The notes below the pieces were generated by a model. It saw only the letters and a program-made list of their open reading frames with translations, searched no databases and was not told the DNA's origin. A stretch of 56,669 nt of DNA from Smittium mucronatum. Lineage: Eukaryota; Kickxellomycota; Harpellomycetes; Harpellales; Legeriomycetaceae. The translations under genes and the position numbers were made by a program. Each line of letters opens with the position of its first letter. Within the stretch, counting starts at the first letter, position 1. Of the stretch, positions 1 through 11,004 are shown piece by piece. The DNA lies in the NCBI GenBank assembly GCA_001953115.1, contig LSSL01003717.1, positions 1 through 56,669 on the forward strand. The letters run 5' to 3'.

Positions 1-592
1 TGCCTGATTCTTCGCTTATTGTTGAACAGAATATCTGCAGCATATTCTTTGAGACCTTGGGTTTCTATGGTACTCCACTGACTTTCCATGCAATTAGCTT
101 CCATACCTTGTTCTTCGAGAGCGGAGATTTTCCTCTTTTTGGATCGGGTATAACTGCGGTGGCAGATATCATTGTCGGGAGCATCGTTACCATTCGCATT
201 ATTGTTGGGAACCATATCGCCGATTTCTAAAATGGGTTTACTATCGTTACTGTTATCCTCTCGTGAGATATTTTCTGTAGAATCCGAGAAATTAGATTCC
301 ACGGTGGGCAGCAGTAGGGATTCTTCCAGGTTCTCCAGCTGTGCATTAGAGAATTCTGGTCTATTGTGGTTTTCTCCTTGTACCAACTGTAATATAGGTC
401 GGTCTTTTTGTTTAAATGTGATGCGAATAGATCTACATCGTGAGGGCCGTAAATCAATTAGAGCCTGTTGAATGCTAAGGCGGATAGAGACCATTCCGTC
501 TGGGCTGTAAGTCTGCTTGGAGCATCTGCCGGATTGGTCAATGACGGAATGTATGATATTTGAGGTCGTGGCCTTGTTTCCAAGCAATGTTT
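1..592 (-). pseudogene. DIRS region between RNase H and tyrosine recombinase (partial)
   Basis: Still in the pol frame, the minus strand reads YIPSLTNPADAPSRL and TEWSLSALAF. It continues with HDVDLFASHLNKK, WRTWKNPYCCPPWNLISR, and VIPDPKRGKSPL. These are conserved downstream of RNase H in DIRS-type polyproteins. Stops at 458-460 (TAA), 227-229 (TAG, where WKSAIWFPT would be expected to begin with Trp) and 65-67 (TAG) interrupt it. The tyrosine recombinase domain should begin shortly beyond the left edge and is not seen here. Confidence 0.75.
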
Positions 593-2082
593 TCACATCT
601 CTTCCGCGATCTCTAATAGTCCTTTGGATGTTGTTCCTCCAAATTTCTTGACGTACGCCATTGTAGTTGTATTGTCTGAATATATCAGAACTGAACGGCC
701 TACTAATTGGGGTAGGCATAAGGCTTTGTAAACAGCGATCAACTCCTTCTCGTTGATGTGCCTCAACTTTTCTGTAGAATTCCATAAACCAAAATAGGAA
801 TCTGAAACAATCACTATTCCCCATGCATGGTCTCTGGCGTCCGTGAATACCTCGAGGTCTGGATTTTCTGGTAGGAAACATTGACCGCTCCAAGTCTTCA
901 GCTTGTCTCTCCAGAAAATTAAATTGCTCATTGCCTTCTTGTTAATAATGATTATCAAGCTCCACGACCCTGTTTCTTTGAGAGAATAGTTCTTTAGCTC
1001 GAGTATTCTGCGTAGCATTAGACGTCCAGGCAAGAGAGCTATTGACATTGACCAGGATTTTCCAATGAACGATTCTAAGTTCCTTATTGAGGTACTCTTG
1101 GTGTTGATGAGTTTCGCTTCTTCTCTTCTTAGATCCCTGATCTTGGCAGATATTACCTTGAGGGACATTGATCTCGTGTTGATGATTATACCTAAGTGTT
1201 GAATTGACTGGGATGGAATCAGGGATGACTTGGAGAGCTTGATTTTGTATCCCAGTTCCATAAGTTTGTTGAAAACTAGATCTGTGTTCTTTGAGCATAT
1301 TTCCTTCGACTCTCCTGATATTATCAGGTCTTCCAGATATGCAGCCATTCGGATTCCCAAATTCCTGGCCCAGAGTATTACTGGTCTCAGTATCTTCGTA
1401 AATTTCCACGGACTCAGGGATGGGCCGAAAGGTAGTACTCCGAATTGGAAATTTTTGCCGTTCCAGACAAACCTCAGGTATCTTCGACATGATATGTGGA
1501 TAAGTATGTGTAGAAATGCATCTTCTAGATCTAAAGATGTCATATAGTCCTTTATTATTAGAAGTTTGCAAATTGATACCAGTGATTCCATTTAGAAGTT
1601 CTTTTCTTCGATATATCCGTTTAATTTTCTCAGATCCAGTACTGGTCTTAAATCCCCTGCCTTTTTCGGAATTGTGAATAGATTGGAGTAAAATCCCTTT
1701 GATCCGGCCTTTACTTCTTCTATTGCATTTTTGGTCAATAATGCAGAAACCTCTTCTGTTATAACCTTGTTTGCTTCCTTGGTCATTTTCCTCTTGTATC
1801 GATGAGGATGATTCGTCAATGGGACTGACATCCGCACGAAGTGCGACGGTAAAGACACTTTACGAAGCAAAGTGGCTTGCTCCTCAAGCGAAATTTTGCG
1901 GCGTAAATGCGGGGTAAAAGTGGAGAGATTGAGGGGAAATTGTGGGGAATGTATGTTCGTTTCCGATTTCTTGAACGGTATCTTGAAACCTTTCTCCAAA
2001 TCTTTCGGACCCATCGATTGTCCGTTAATTTATTCCACACATTCCGGAATAATGATAGGCGCCCCCCCCCCACTGGTGCCAA
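593..2082 (-). pseudogene. DIRS reverse transcriptase / RNase H (broken pol)
   Basis: The conserved pre-RT segment (APVGGGRLSLFRNVW) is in one frame at 2082-2010. The frame then changes and RT proper begins at EKGFKIPFK. RT motifs follow in order: NLFTIPKKAGDLRPVLDLRKLN, then after a TAA at 1592-1594 the palm motif TSLDLEDAFLHI, LPFGPSLSP, and the active-site box. That box reads YLED instead of the usual YLDD (GAA at 1331-1333), so a catalytic Asp is replaced by Glu. RNase H follows with EVFTDA, a Glu in INEKELIAVY, and LIYSDNTTT. The stop at 593-595 is TGA where family members usually have Trp. The stop plus the YLED substitution make this copy very unlikely to be active. Confidence 0.85.
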
Positions 2083-2234
2083 GTTCTATATTACTGAGGG
2101 GGTTTTCCTTTCCCCTTGTTTTGAAAATTTTGGAGTTTGGTGTTATTATTGGCCCTGCTATATTGTGGCTGGCTTGTTGAAGCTTGGTTATTTTGCGCCG
2201 GGGCAGGAGCGAAGCTTGACGCTGCCTGCTGGCG

Positions 2235-2882
2235 CTACAGAAAGGGCTTCTTGTAGCCCATTTTTCTGGGCTTCCTTTCTGTTTTCTTAGAGAACAATAG
2301 CGCATCCAATTTTTCTTGATCAACCGAAGGCTTATTGGCTGATTCTAAGAGTTGAGGGGCTTTTCCAGGAAGTTCCATGGATTTATAGAGAGTGTCTACC
2401 CTACTCTGAATAATACTAGATTCAAGATCTGAAATTAATATCCTCATAATTTCTGCCAGTTCTAGCGCGTCATCTGTTTCCGGTTTGGCACCCGGATTAT
2501 TTCTTATCCTATTGTGAACGAAATAATCGATCTTTCTGGCCATGTTCGCCAAAGTCAATTGGATTCCGTATAACATTGAATCCAACTTTTTAACCGTGTT
2601 CAATGCGGTGTCGTTTAATAGAGGAGGAATGTAATTTAATCCGGTAACCTTTGGGCACGCGTAAATAATATCCTTTCGTTTCTCTTCTGTCATCTGACTG
2701 CGGAAAAAATCTTCTTGCATAGCCGGAATTGTTTGCAAGAGCTCAGGGTATGCCTCAAGTTCAGTCATGGGAATCTTATTCTTGATATATGGGTCCTCAG
2801 AAGCATTTTCAGGAATGATTATGTTAGAATCACCCTGTTCATTTTGCTGCTGTCTTTCCAAGTACAGCTGCTCTACTTTCTA
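2235..2882 (-). pseudogene. DIRS gag-like ORF (first ORF of the element)
   Basis: About 208 codons are open, ending KKPFL at 2235. The reading frame runs open back to a TAG at 2880-2882 without an ATG at its beginning, so the 5' end is missing or mutated. The first internal Met precedes TELEAYPELL. The pattern ELEAYPELL, then EEDFFRSQMTEEKRK, then Y(I)PPLLNDTA and LYGIQLTLANMARKIDYFVH is what I recall from the first ORF of fungal DIRS elements. Such proteins are presumed nucleic-acid-binding capsid-like proteins; no zinc knuckle is visible. The C-terminal KKTERKPRKMGYKK is basic. Identification rests on remembered family pattern and on the RT that follows in the same orientation. Confidence 0.7.
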
Positions 2883-3670
2883 ACTTAAGTTCTTAATTAT
2901 GTTAATAAAATCTGATTCTTGAATAATTGTTGTTTATTTTAAATTAGTAAGTATAAAATCTTATTTTCTAAGCTGGCAGTGTACCTTTGCGAAGGAAAAG
3001 ATGATAACTGTACACAAATGTGTACCATACAGCTTTTAACTTATAATTTTTTTATAAAAATTTTTATTTTATTTTATTGGTTGTAACTTTCGATTTTACA
3101 TAATAAAGATGATAACACTTAATATTTCTCCTCTCTGAGGAATAAAGATCAATCAATTTACAGCTTATTCACGTATAGAAATTATTCTTTTAAAAACACT
3201 CGAGTTCATGGTCGTCACTTTCAAATAACCTAACTAAACAAATCAAGTAAAAAGGGATATTATAAAAATATTTGAATCATGCATATAAAAACTTAAAATT
3301 GGTATTTAATATATTATTTCTCTGTTATTCATCTTAATGAAAGATTTTTAAGTGCCAATGTTTATTTGTATGAATTTATGAAAAATATTGCTTATCAGAC
3401 TATAATACGACGAAAATTTTCTAAATTTTTAGTGAAAAATGAAAGGGTCGGAATACAGCCTCAATACAGAAAATTGCTTATGTAAGAAGTAAGTGCCTGG
3501 AAAATTAACTAAGATTGCGAGTCTCCATCAGCAGAAGATGCTTATTTGGATTCAAATTAAATCCCTTTGCTCTAACTTTACAAATTTTAGAAATAAGTTA
3601 ATCAAGATTACCATAGCTACAAAAAACTTCAAAAACTGCTATTTTCACTGAGTAGTTACATAATATAGTT
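2883..3670. other. A+T-rich spacer between DIRS and gypsy remnants
   Basis: No open frame of note. It holds a perfect 7-bp inverted repeat with a 2-nt spacer (GTACACAAATGTGTAC, 3010-3025) just outside the DIRS gag region, where a DIRS terminal repeat would be expected. At 3440-3560 there is a slightly richer stretch that may be the worn protease/RT junction of the gypsy element. I could not identify an LTR. Confidence 0.4.
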
Positions 3671-4560
3671 AATAAACCGATTAAGAAATATGAAGATATG
3701 TTTTTAGAAGAAATGAATAAAATATATGGAATAAAAGTTTAAAATTTCAACACAATATTCAATAAGTATAACAAGTCGCCAACACGATATTTAATAGGGT
3801 GCTCATCTAAAGAAAAAGATATAATTTTTAAAGATATGCAGGTTTTTATAAGTAAAAAAATTATTACCCCGTCATGTTACGGTTAGTTATCTCCGGAAAA
3901 GTGATCAAAAACCTAAAGGAAAGTAACGGTTTTTTATAGAATGCAGCAGACTAAACACTTTCATGCTTAGAGATAATTTAATTTATCGATAATTGAATAC
4001 TTGTTAGATAAGATTCCAGGAATCAAATAATTTTCAAAGTTTGATTACTTAAATTATTAGTAAAAATCTTCTGTATCTCTTGATTCGGGAAAATATACGG
4101 CATTTTTAGCTAAATTTAGAATAAATCAGCTTTCTGTGATGCTATTCCGTCTATCAAAAGTGACGTCACATTTATCGAGAGCAATAAGTAAGATTATTAA
4201 ATCTGATTCTTTTAAGTTTCTAATTTTTTGCTTAGATGACATATCGGTAATATTCAAAAAATAGATAAATATTAAAAAAAACTTTGAAGAGGTGTTAATA
4301 TATATATAAAAGCGTAGATTGTATTTAAATGACAATAATTGAAATTTTATGATAACAGAAATTACTTATTTAGGTTAAAAAATCGCACCTTCTGGAATCA
4401 GAACTTAAAAAAAACAAGCTCAAGCACCTTAAAAATTTCAATAACCAGGAAATTTCAAAAAAGCGAACTTGTTTGTTGGATTATCTCGATGTTTTAGAGG
4501 TTTTATTAAAAAATTACAGAGAAATTAAATCCTATACTAGCTCTAATAATGAAAGGTAAA
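3671..4560 (+). pseudogene. Ty3/gypsy reverse transcriptase, stop-riddled
   Basis: The fingers begin KKYEDMFLEEMNKIYGIKV and continue with KEKDIIFKDMQVFISKKIITPS, matching the gypsy pattern in which a Lys/Glu-rich helix precedes the 'GII.PS.SP' motif. The frame then gives LLDKIPGIK, FSKFDYLN, DSGKYTAFLAKF and SVMLF, positions corresponding to RT motifs A and B. The active-site box is FCLDDISVIF, with both Asp codons intact at 4235-4240. The thumb is recognisable as TEITYLG, IAPSGIRT and NLFVGLSRCFRGFIKK. Many TAA/TAG/TGA codons interrupt the frame, so it cannot encode a protein. Confidence 0.8.
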
Positions 4561-4599
4561 ATTTTTAAATGAGAAAAAAATGCGAGGAAAATGTAAAAA

Positions 4600-5000
4600 A
4601 ATAAAAAGAACCTTAATGAAAAATTAATTACTGTATAATCCAACTTCAGTAAGCCTTTTATTTTTTCTTGTCCATCAAAATTTTCTTTGGGCGCTGTTGG
4701 AAAAATAAGAAGAAACTGGTTAGAATATTTCTAAAAATTATTAAAACAGGAGCAGAGAAACCAATCTGCATTAGAGCGATAAGAGCTAACTGTGATATCA
4801 TTCATAAGTTTTTTTTTATTGCAACTTCGGGGACAACATTTTACTATATTAACCTATAATTCGGCTATTTCCGGTCTATACGAGCTTGCAAAAACAACCG
4901 GTGGTGTTATTAGGAGGATACACACACTTTCTGAAAACAGGTTTGAAATAAATCATGAGCAGAAAAATAGAATATCACTGCATATTATCTTTTCATAAAC
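4600..5000 (+). pseudogene. Ty3/gypsy RNase H and tether, degenerate
   Basis: Frame starting near 4642: NFSKPFIFSCPSKFSLGAV corresponds to the 'F.KPF.L.TDAS..ALGAVL' RNase H entry, with the catalytic Asp lost (Pro in its place). EQRNQSALER, a stop, then ELTVI matches the Glu-bearing helix. GQHFTILTYNSAISGLYELA matches 'G..F.I.TDH.AL..L', with the second Asp replaced by Tyr. RRIHTLSENRFEI matches the 'RW...L....F.I' tether that ends in the integrase linker. An open stretch of 68 codons (4792-4998) is the best preserved piece. Confidence 0.78.
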
Positions 5001-5379
5001 GCTAAAATCAGCTTGTTATTAAAGTTGACAGGGTTAAAATTAACTCTTCCTACGGGGAAAAGTGCGAATTATTGTTTGGAAATTCTGATTATTTAAGGTC
5101 TAAAGATACTTTAGTAGCGAATAATCGTTCCTTATACGATAACTTGTTGTAAAGAGAGAATGATTCAGGTTTAATTAAGGTTATATATACCCTAATAAAA
5201 TTTAAAATTATACTGATAGTATATACGGTGGAATGGATCGCTAATAATTCGCTAAGATACGAGAAATATTCAGGAATAAACTAATGGATCCTAAACTGAG
5301 CCTAATATTTAATCATTACGTCATTTGTGCCTTTCATGCAAAGAAATTTTAATGATAAAACGGCGGTATATATTTTAAG

Positions 5380-5690
5380 ACTATTCCTCTATTGATGGTC
5401 AACTTGATAAATATTAGGATGATTTTCTGTGAACGCTACCAAAAAATAGAGGAGAAAATATTAATATTGTTAGAAATTGACAACTTCACAAGGTTTTCGA
5501 TAGCTTGGCTCACCAAAGAAACAAAATCTCAAACAAAAATATTTGAAATTTTAGTATTAATAAGCATATTTGATAAAATTAAGTCGATTAGTAAAGAGGG
5601 AGATAACAGTTTCATAGCTGATAATTTCCTGAAAATATTCCATAAAAGGATTATATATTACAATTTAAATATCGCTTAACAACTATAATT
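5380..5690 (+). pseudogene. Ty3/gypsy integrase catalytic core, degenerate
   Basis: A 95-codon open stretch (5392-5679) aligns by pattern to the rve core. NLINIRMIFCERYQKIEE stands for 'FD.IGMDF.GPLPK', with Ile (ATT at 5422-5424) in place of the first catalytic Asp. LEIDNFTRFSIAWLTKETKS matches the strand and helix after it. ISKEGDNSFIADNF matches 'ISDRGSNF', with Lys (AAA at 5593-5595) in place of the second catalytic Asp. Open length alone would suggest a small gene, but the missing catalytic residues and position after RNase H mark it as a dead integrase fragment. The zinc-binding N-terminal part should lie at 5000-5390 but is not convincing. Confidence 0.75.
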
Positions 5691-5699
5691 TCTCGAGAA

Positions 5700-8600
5700 G
5701 GTGTGGAAAATGGACCCTAATTTATGCTACGCTATGGCTCGGAGTTGCAGTTAAAACTATATATATTTGTAAATATATCTAAATAATATTTTTACGAGTA
5801 AAATGAAGATAAATTCGTCTAAAACCTACTGATGTCCACGTTATCCAATTTTTTAGCTCAACCTAATGATCCATAAAAAAAATCAGATACATTTTCGCAT
5901 AATCAGCATTTGCGAATTCATTAGCTATATGAAGTCCCAAAGATCAGAGTGTCAATTCAAAAGCTATATTTTCGTCCCAAAAATACACCATAATTTTCTA
6001 TTGGTTCTTTTTTCATGATTTTTCGCTCCGTGATACTGAAAAAAGGGTTAAAAATAAGACTATAACAAGACACATTGGCCGATTTCAGATTATACAGCGA
6101 TCCCCTAACCATAATCTTTATGGGACAAGAGAAGGAAAATGAAGGGAAAAAATGTTTCACATCACTAGAATTATCGTATATAGAATAGGGTGCACTGAGT
6201 ATCCCTTAGCTTAGTAGCTTCAATGTGAACTGATAATTTCTAATACCATTTAAATTTATTAATCTCTTGAATTAGATTTAATATTTCTAATTATATACGC
6301 TTATAAGTGGTTATTCTTTGATATTTCTAAGCGAGTATTACTTCCATTATTTTCCTCTACTTGTCTCAGGTAGGTAATTAAATTTTTCAGGAATTTGTTT
6401 CGCATATAGCTTGCCTAAAGAAATTAACGATAAAAGAATTTAATTTACAGAATAGAGCTTTAAAAAAGAAAGATATAAGTTTTTTTAAAACAAGCGAAAT
6501 CACTTCATTATATTTTAAACCCTTAAATAAATAAAATTTTAAAATAAATTAATTTAAACCTTTAAAAAATTTTATCACATAATTTTATATTTATATTAAT
6601 CATTTTTAATTGGAATTTTTTATAAAGAAACTTATTTATTTCAACCTCGATTAGATGTGAAGTATAATTTATTTGTAGTTTTAGAGCTATTTTCAATTTC
6701 AATCTTGTTCTTTTTCTTCGATATTTATTTTTCTTCGACCATTTTTTCTATTTTTATTATAAGAACAAAAAAATTTAAATGATAATTTTACAATTCCATG
6801 CTTAGTTTTTTTTTAAATATATTATTTATTTCTAATTTATTATTCTCTAAAAAAATAATGATCGTGGTTTTTTTATTATTTTAATTTTTAAAATGCATAA
6901 TAATTCATAAAAATTATATATATTTCGAATAAATCATATTATTGCAGTTTTTTTTACATCTTTTATAAATTTGAAATTTTTTATTAATACTGAGAGAAAA
7001 AATCTATTTTTTATTTTGAATAATTAATGATAAGAGGTTTTAAGTTGCTATTTTTGCTCTTAAATTGATATTTTTTCAAGAAAAATAATTTTTTAATTTT
7101 TTAAAATTAGTTAAAATTCTCTTCAATTTCTTAAAATATATTATTAAATGAATTTTCTTATATATGACAAAAATTTAATTATTAAAAAAGATAAATTTTA
7201 TCATATGAATATATTAGAAATTTTATTTTTATAGTTTTAGATATTAATAATATCAATATTTGGATATTTTAAGCCTCGAAAATTTCACTTTTATTATTAT
7301 TATTTTTTTAAATATGAGAATATTATGTATGTATTTCTTTATTTCTTTAGTTTTTTATATAGGATTTTTAGCGATCATATCATTACCAATATTCTAGGAT
7401 AATTAAAATATACATTTATTCTCTTGTTGAATAAATTATTTTTATTGTTTTAATGGCCTTTTTAATTATTATTCGAATATTTTTTGAATTTATTATTTAT
7501 TTTATTAATTTAGAAATGCAAAATAATTATATTTTAAATTTTAGCCAAATTTTTAAATAAAATTTATTAATTTTTTTTTAAGAAAACATGATTTATACTC
7601 ATTATAAAGATGTATTTTAACTCTACATTTTTAAGATTTATATTATAGTTTTTTTTTTTAACAGCCATCACTCTTTTTTTACAGGAAAATCATTTTAAAG
7701 TTAGTAAAAAGTTAAAAAATATATTTTTATTAAACGAAAAATTATAATAAACTCTAAAATTCTAACATTTCTCCAAATTAAATGTAATACATCATATCAA
7801 TTTTTAATCATTATAATAAATTCAACAGTTAGAATTCATTCTATTCTTTTGATTAATAAATCAAAGTAATTTTTCGCTTAAGCCCAATTTTTAATGATTT
7901 TAATTTTTTTTATAAAAGTATCCTCGGAAAATTATTAGTACCATTCCTTTTTTCAAATTTATATTGGGAAACATTTCTTTGCACAAAAATTATCATTTAT
8001 TTTTTCATGTACATTCTACATTTTATATATTAAGCTCATTTTTTTACATATATTTTCATAGATAATTAAGCATCTATATATTTTTTATTTTCAACATTTT
8101 TATTTTATTATGAGTTTAAAATTGAGACTAAACGCAAATTTTATAAATTTTAATCAGTTTTAGATGGAAAATAATCATAAAAATATTTTTAAATATGATA
8201 TACTCACATTTTGAATCTTTTATTAAATATTCTAGAATAATCAAAAAAAAAATTCAACTAAGCTATAGCCACTTAATACAGGACCATTCCGATTTATACT
8301 TTAATCAAAACTTGATAAAATTTATTTTTCTTTTAGCTGCTTTAATAAATCAAAATAAAACCAGTTTGAAATATTTTATTGACTCAGCTTTATATTGAAA
8401 TTTTTTATGTAATAAATTGAATTACTTTTCCATTCCTATATCATGAAAATAACAATTTTTTTTTCTAATTTAATGCAATTAAATTGGAATTTGAAATATA
8501 GGAATGATTTATCCTATTGTATATAGAATATATCAGAAAGATAGAATTATTATTATTTATTAAAGTTTGATTAATTATGATTCACTCCATGAAAATTAAA

Positions 8601-9150
8601 TTTTTATCTTAACTTTTTCCAAAATATATATTTATAAAACTTCAAATCAAACTAACTGATTCCAATAAACATTCATCATAGTTTATTATAGATATTTTTA
8701 GATAGAAAAATATTTAAGTCTTTCCGTACCAATAGTATAAAAAGGCTATAAATGAGCTTCTGTCTGCCATATTTAAATCCCAAATATTTTTTATAGACTT
8801 ATTTTTTTTTTCTAGACAAACACTAATTTAATGTGCGTTTTAACATCTTGGATAATATTTCATTTCTATGATTCAATTTTGTCTTGAATGTATTAATATT
8901 TATTCATATAGTACTATCATAAATTTTAGAGTTCCTGTACCAATCTCTTGCTTATTTCTCAGAGTCTATGCACTTAATTTCATATATATGAAATTTAAGA
9001 AAAAAGCACTAATATAATTTTATGTTTATAATATTTTTTTAATTAATATCTTTTCTAATAAACGATCGATGCTTCTCTCAAAATAAACTTTTCTTATTAT
9101 TATTAACTTAAAATCCAGAATTTATTCCAATACTTCATATTTATTATTCA
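5700..9150. other. A+T-rich desert with possible gypsy tail at 5700-6400
   Basis: From 5700 to about 6400 the sequence is slightly less A+T-rich and could hold the integrase C-terminus and 3' LTR, but no domain is recognisable. From about 6450 to 9150 it is almost pure A/T runs with short chance open frames (for example 8195-8398, 67 codons, dominated by Ile, Leu, Lys, Asn and Phe). I see no RNA gene or recognisable protein. Confidence 0.4.
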
Positions 9151-9157
9151 ATTTTTT

Positions 9158-9990
9158 TTGGAAATATTACTCTATTATATATTTTGGGAAGAAAATTCCT
9201 TATACCAGTTATACTGGAATAAATTTAAACTTCTAAAATTTTGTTATGCAGTTAAAGTTGGGGAGAAAATAAGTGCATCATTTCTGATGCCCATATTGCA
9301 TCCACAAAACAGAGACTTGAGGGCGGGTGTTTTTCCCTCGCTTCAACTATTCGTAATTCCCCAGTTTCTTCCCTCTCTTACAACTCTAGAATTTTGCACA
9401 GTACCCATGATACGAATAATAGGCGAAAACATTGCTGATATTTGTGGTATTTGAAAGTGAATTTAAAGAAGGCTCCAGTAAAGGAGATACTATATATTTC
9501 ATAAAATATTATCCTTTGATTTAAAAAATTGGTCTGAATAGTCGCCCAGAGTAGAGACTTTATTAATTATGGATGCTTAATAGTCACGATCCCTATATTT
9601 TTCTGCTTCCCTCCAAGAAACAAACTCTGGGGGAAAATAATAAGGTTAAGCACTGGGATAAACCAACCCATGTTGGCACATAACCATATACATAATACTA
9701 ATAGAGCTAAAAAAAATGAACACTATAAAAAATTTGACTGGCAATCTTTAGGCTAGCAGTTGATGATACCAGCTCACGAGGAATAAAATAAATAAATCAC
9801 TATTAATTACTTTAATCGGAGACTGATAAAACATGACTGAAAAATATAAACCAACTTTAATCCCCAAAAAAATGACAAAACTATCTAACCTAATAAATTA
9901 AAATAAATAAAAAAAAAGTCGTGTAGCGTGCTAATACTTCAGAAATAAAAAGCTCATAACCCCAAAGGAGACAAAACACGCGTCCTACCT
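9158..9990. other. Island of higher complexity, unidentified
   Basis: Between 9250 and 9450 G+C is clearly higher than around it. The plus strand is open for 98 codons (9158-9454, no ATG near its start) and includes LHPQNRDLRAGVFPSLQLF. The minus strand of the same DNA is open apart from one stop, so strand is undecided. A perfect 6-bp stem with a 4-nt loop lies at 9275-9290. From 9540 to 9990 the sequence stays moderately rich, with a short palindrome (CCAACCCATGTTGG near 9666), but no domain is recognisable. It may be a worn transposon or gene fragment. I cannot assign it. Confidence 0.3.
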
Positions 9991-10970
9991 TTTCAATACG
10001 ATTTTTTTCCCGATTTTTTTTATCGAGGTTCAAAGCAGGTGAAATAATGTTTTATTTGCATTATTAATCTTATCTTTTTTACGACCTAATTTTATTTGTT
10101 TGATTATTTATTTATGAATACAAAACCTTTAAACTAGGTCCCAATAAAATTTTAAAACATCCTTTAAAAAATTTTAATACAATAAAAAGTATAATTTCAG
10201 GAGATAAAATACTTTTAAAGCCTTAAAATACTTCTGTGTGGAAAGTTTATTTCTATGATGAAATTATTATTTTTTCGACTCGATTAAAATTTTATTTATT
10301 AGCATATTTATTTTGTAATACTTCCTTTTAAAAAGAAAAAAAAATTCTTATGTAATATACATAAAAGTTAATTTAAACATCGATTTTCGTATAAAATTAT
10401 CACTGAATCGAAATCAACGAAACCAAGAATATTAAGGAAAATTTACATAAGTATAATACTGGCTGAAATAAATATTTCTTAAAAGGTAATATCAACAGTA
10501 AAAAAACTCCTCCAACTTTTAGTGATATGATAAATTGTATTCTATAATTTCAAATTTGAACGAATATATATTTTTAAAGTATCATAATATCTTTTGGAAA
10601 TACCTAATAAATTTATTAAACCATAAATATATGCCTTTTAAACTTCTTCATTATTTTTCCAAAGTATATATTAGTTTAAAAATTTTTAAATTTCAAGATT
10701 TATTAAATCACAAATATTATTTTTCTATTTTTTTGGGATGCTATTTGGATATTTAGTCTACATTTTTTTGATAAAACCGATTTTCACATTTTTTTGCTGA
10801 AAAATACATAATTTATTTGATTTACTTTGCTATAACTATAACTAATTTCAAATATAACAGATTATAATTAGATTCAAAATACTTTAGTTTTTCATATTTA
10901 ATACTCTTTAATTTTAAGATTAGTAGAAATAGAGTAAAATAACATTTCTTTGATAATTTCAAATATGCAA

Positions 10971-10973
<3 letters not shown>

Positions 10974-11003
<30 letters not shown>
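10974..11003. repeat. (TTA)n microsatellite
   Basis: About ten uninterrupted TTA/ATT units. Similar shorter tracts occur elsewhere in the window (for example near 30974-30998). Confidence 0.9.

Positions 11004-11004
<1 letters not shown>

Larger units (their letters stand above)
1..2882 (-). mobile_element. Decayed DIRS-like retrotransposon, left part cut by window edge
   Basis: Read on the minus strand, the order is a gag-like region (2861-2235), a linker, reverse transcriptase, RNase H, and then the conserved stretch between RNase H and the tyrosine recombinase of DIRS elements. This arrangement, with no integrase or aspartic protease, is typical of DIRS-type elements, which integrate with a tyrosine recombinase. 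That recombinase should lie left of position 1. One reading frame stays recognisable from about 2014 to 1, broken by stops at 1592-1594, 593-595, 458-460, 227-229 and 65-67. Frameshifts lie near 2082 and 2005-2014, next to a 10-C run at 2062-2071. The copy is therefore non-autonomous. I could not delimit terminal repeats; G+C drops sharply to the right of about 2880. Confidence 0.85.
3671..5700 (+). mobile_element. Heavily mutated Ty3/gypsy-type retrotransposon pol remnant
   Basis: Ignoring stop codons, one frame runs from 3671 to about 4560 and carries RT. A second frame, shifted by one, runs from about 4642 to 5679 and carries RNase H, the tether and integrase core. The order RT-RNase H-integrase is diagnostic of Ty3/gypsy (in Ty1/copia integrase precedes RT). 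More than a dozen stops interrupt the RT part. LTRs, gag and protease were not found. Composition is nearly as A+T-rich as the surrounding desert, so this insertion is much older or more strongly mutated than the DIRS copy. Assignment is by eye from motif order and spacing. Confidence 0.8.

Noticed and set aside
1230..1547. Plus-strand open frame of 105 codons
   Set aside because: It lies antisense to the DIRS reverse transcriptase and has no recognisable pattern.
5957..6160. Minus-strand open frame of 67 codons
   Set aside because: No recognisable pattern, and it lies opposite the probable worn tail of the gypsy element.
8195..8398. Open frame of 67 codons in the desert
   Set aside because: Composition is what random A+T-rich DNA gives, and there is no recognisable motif or neighbouring gene signal.
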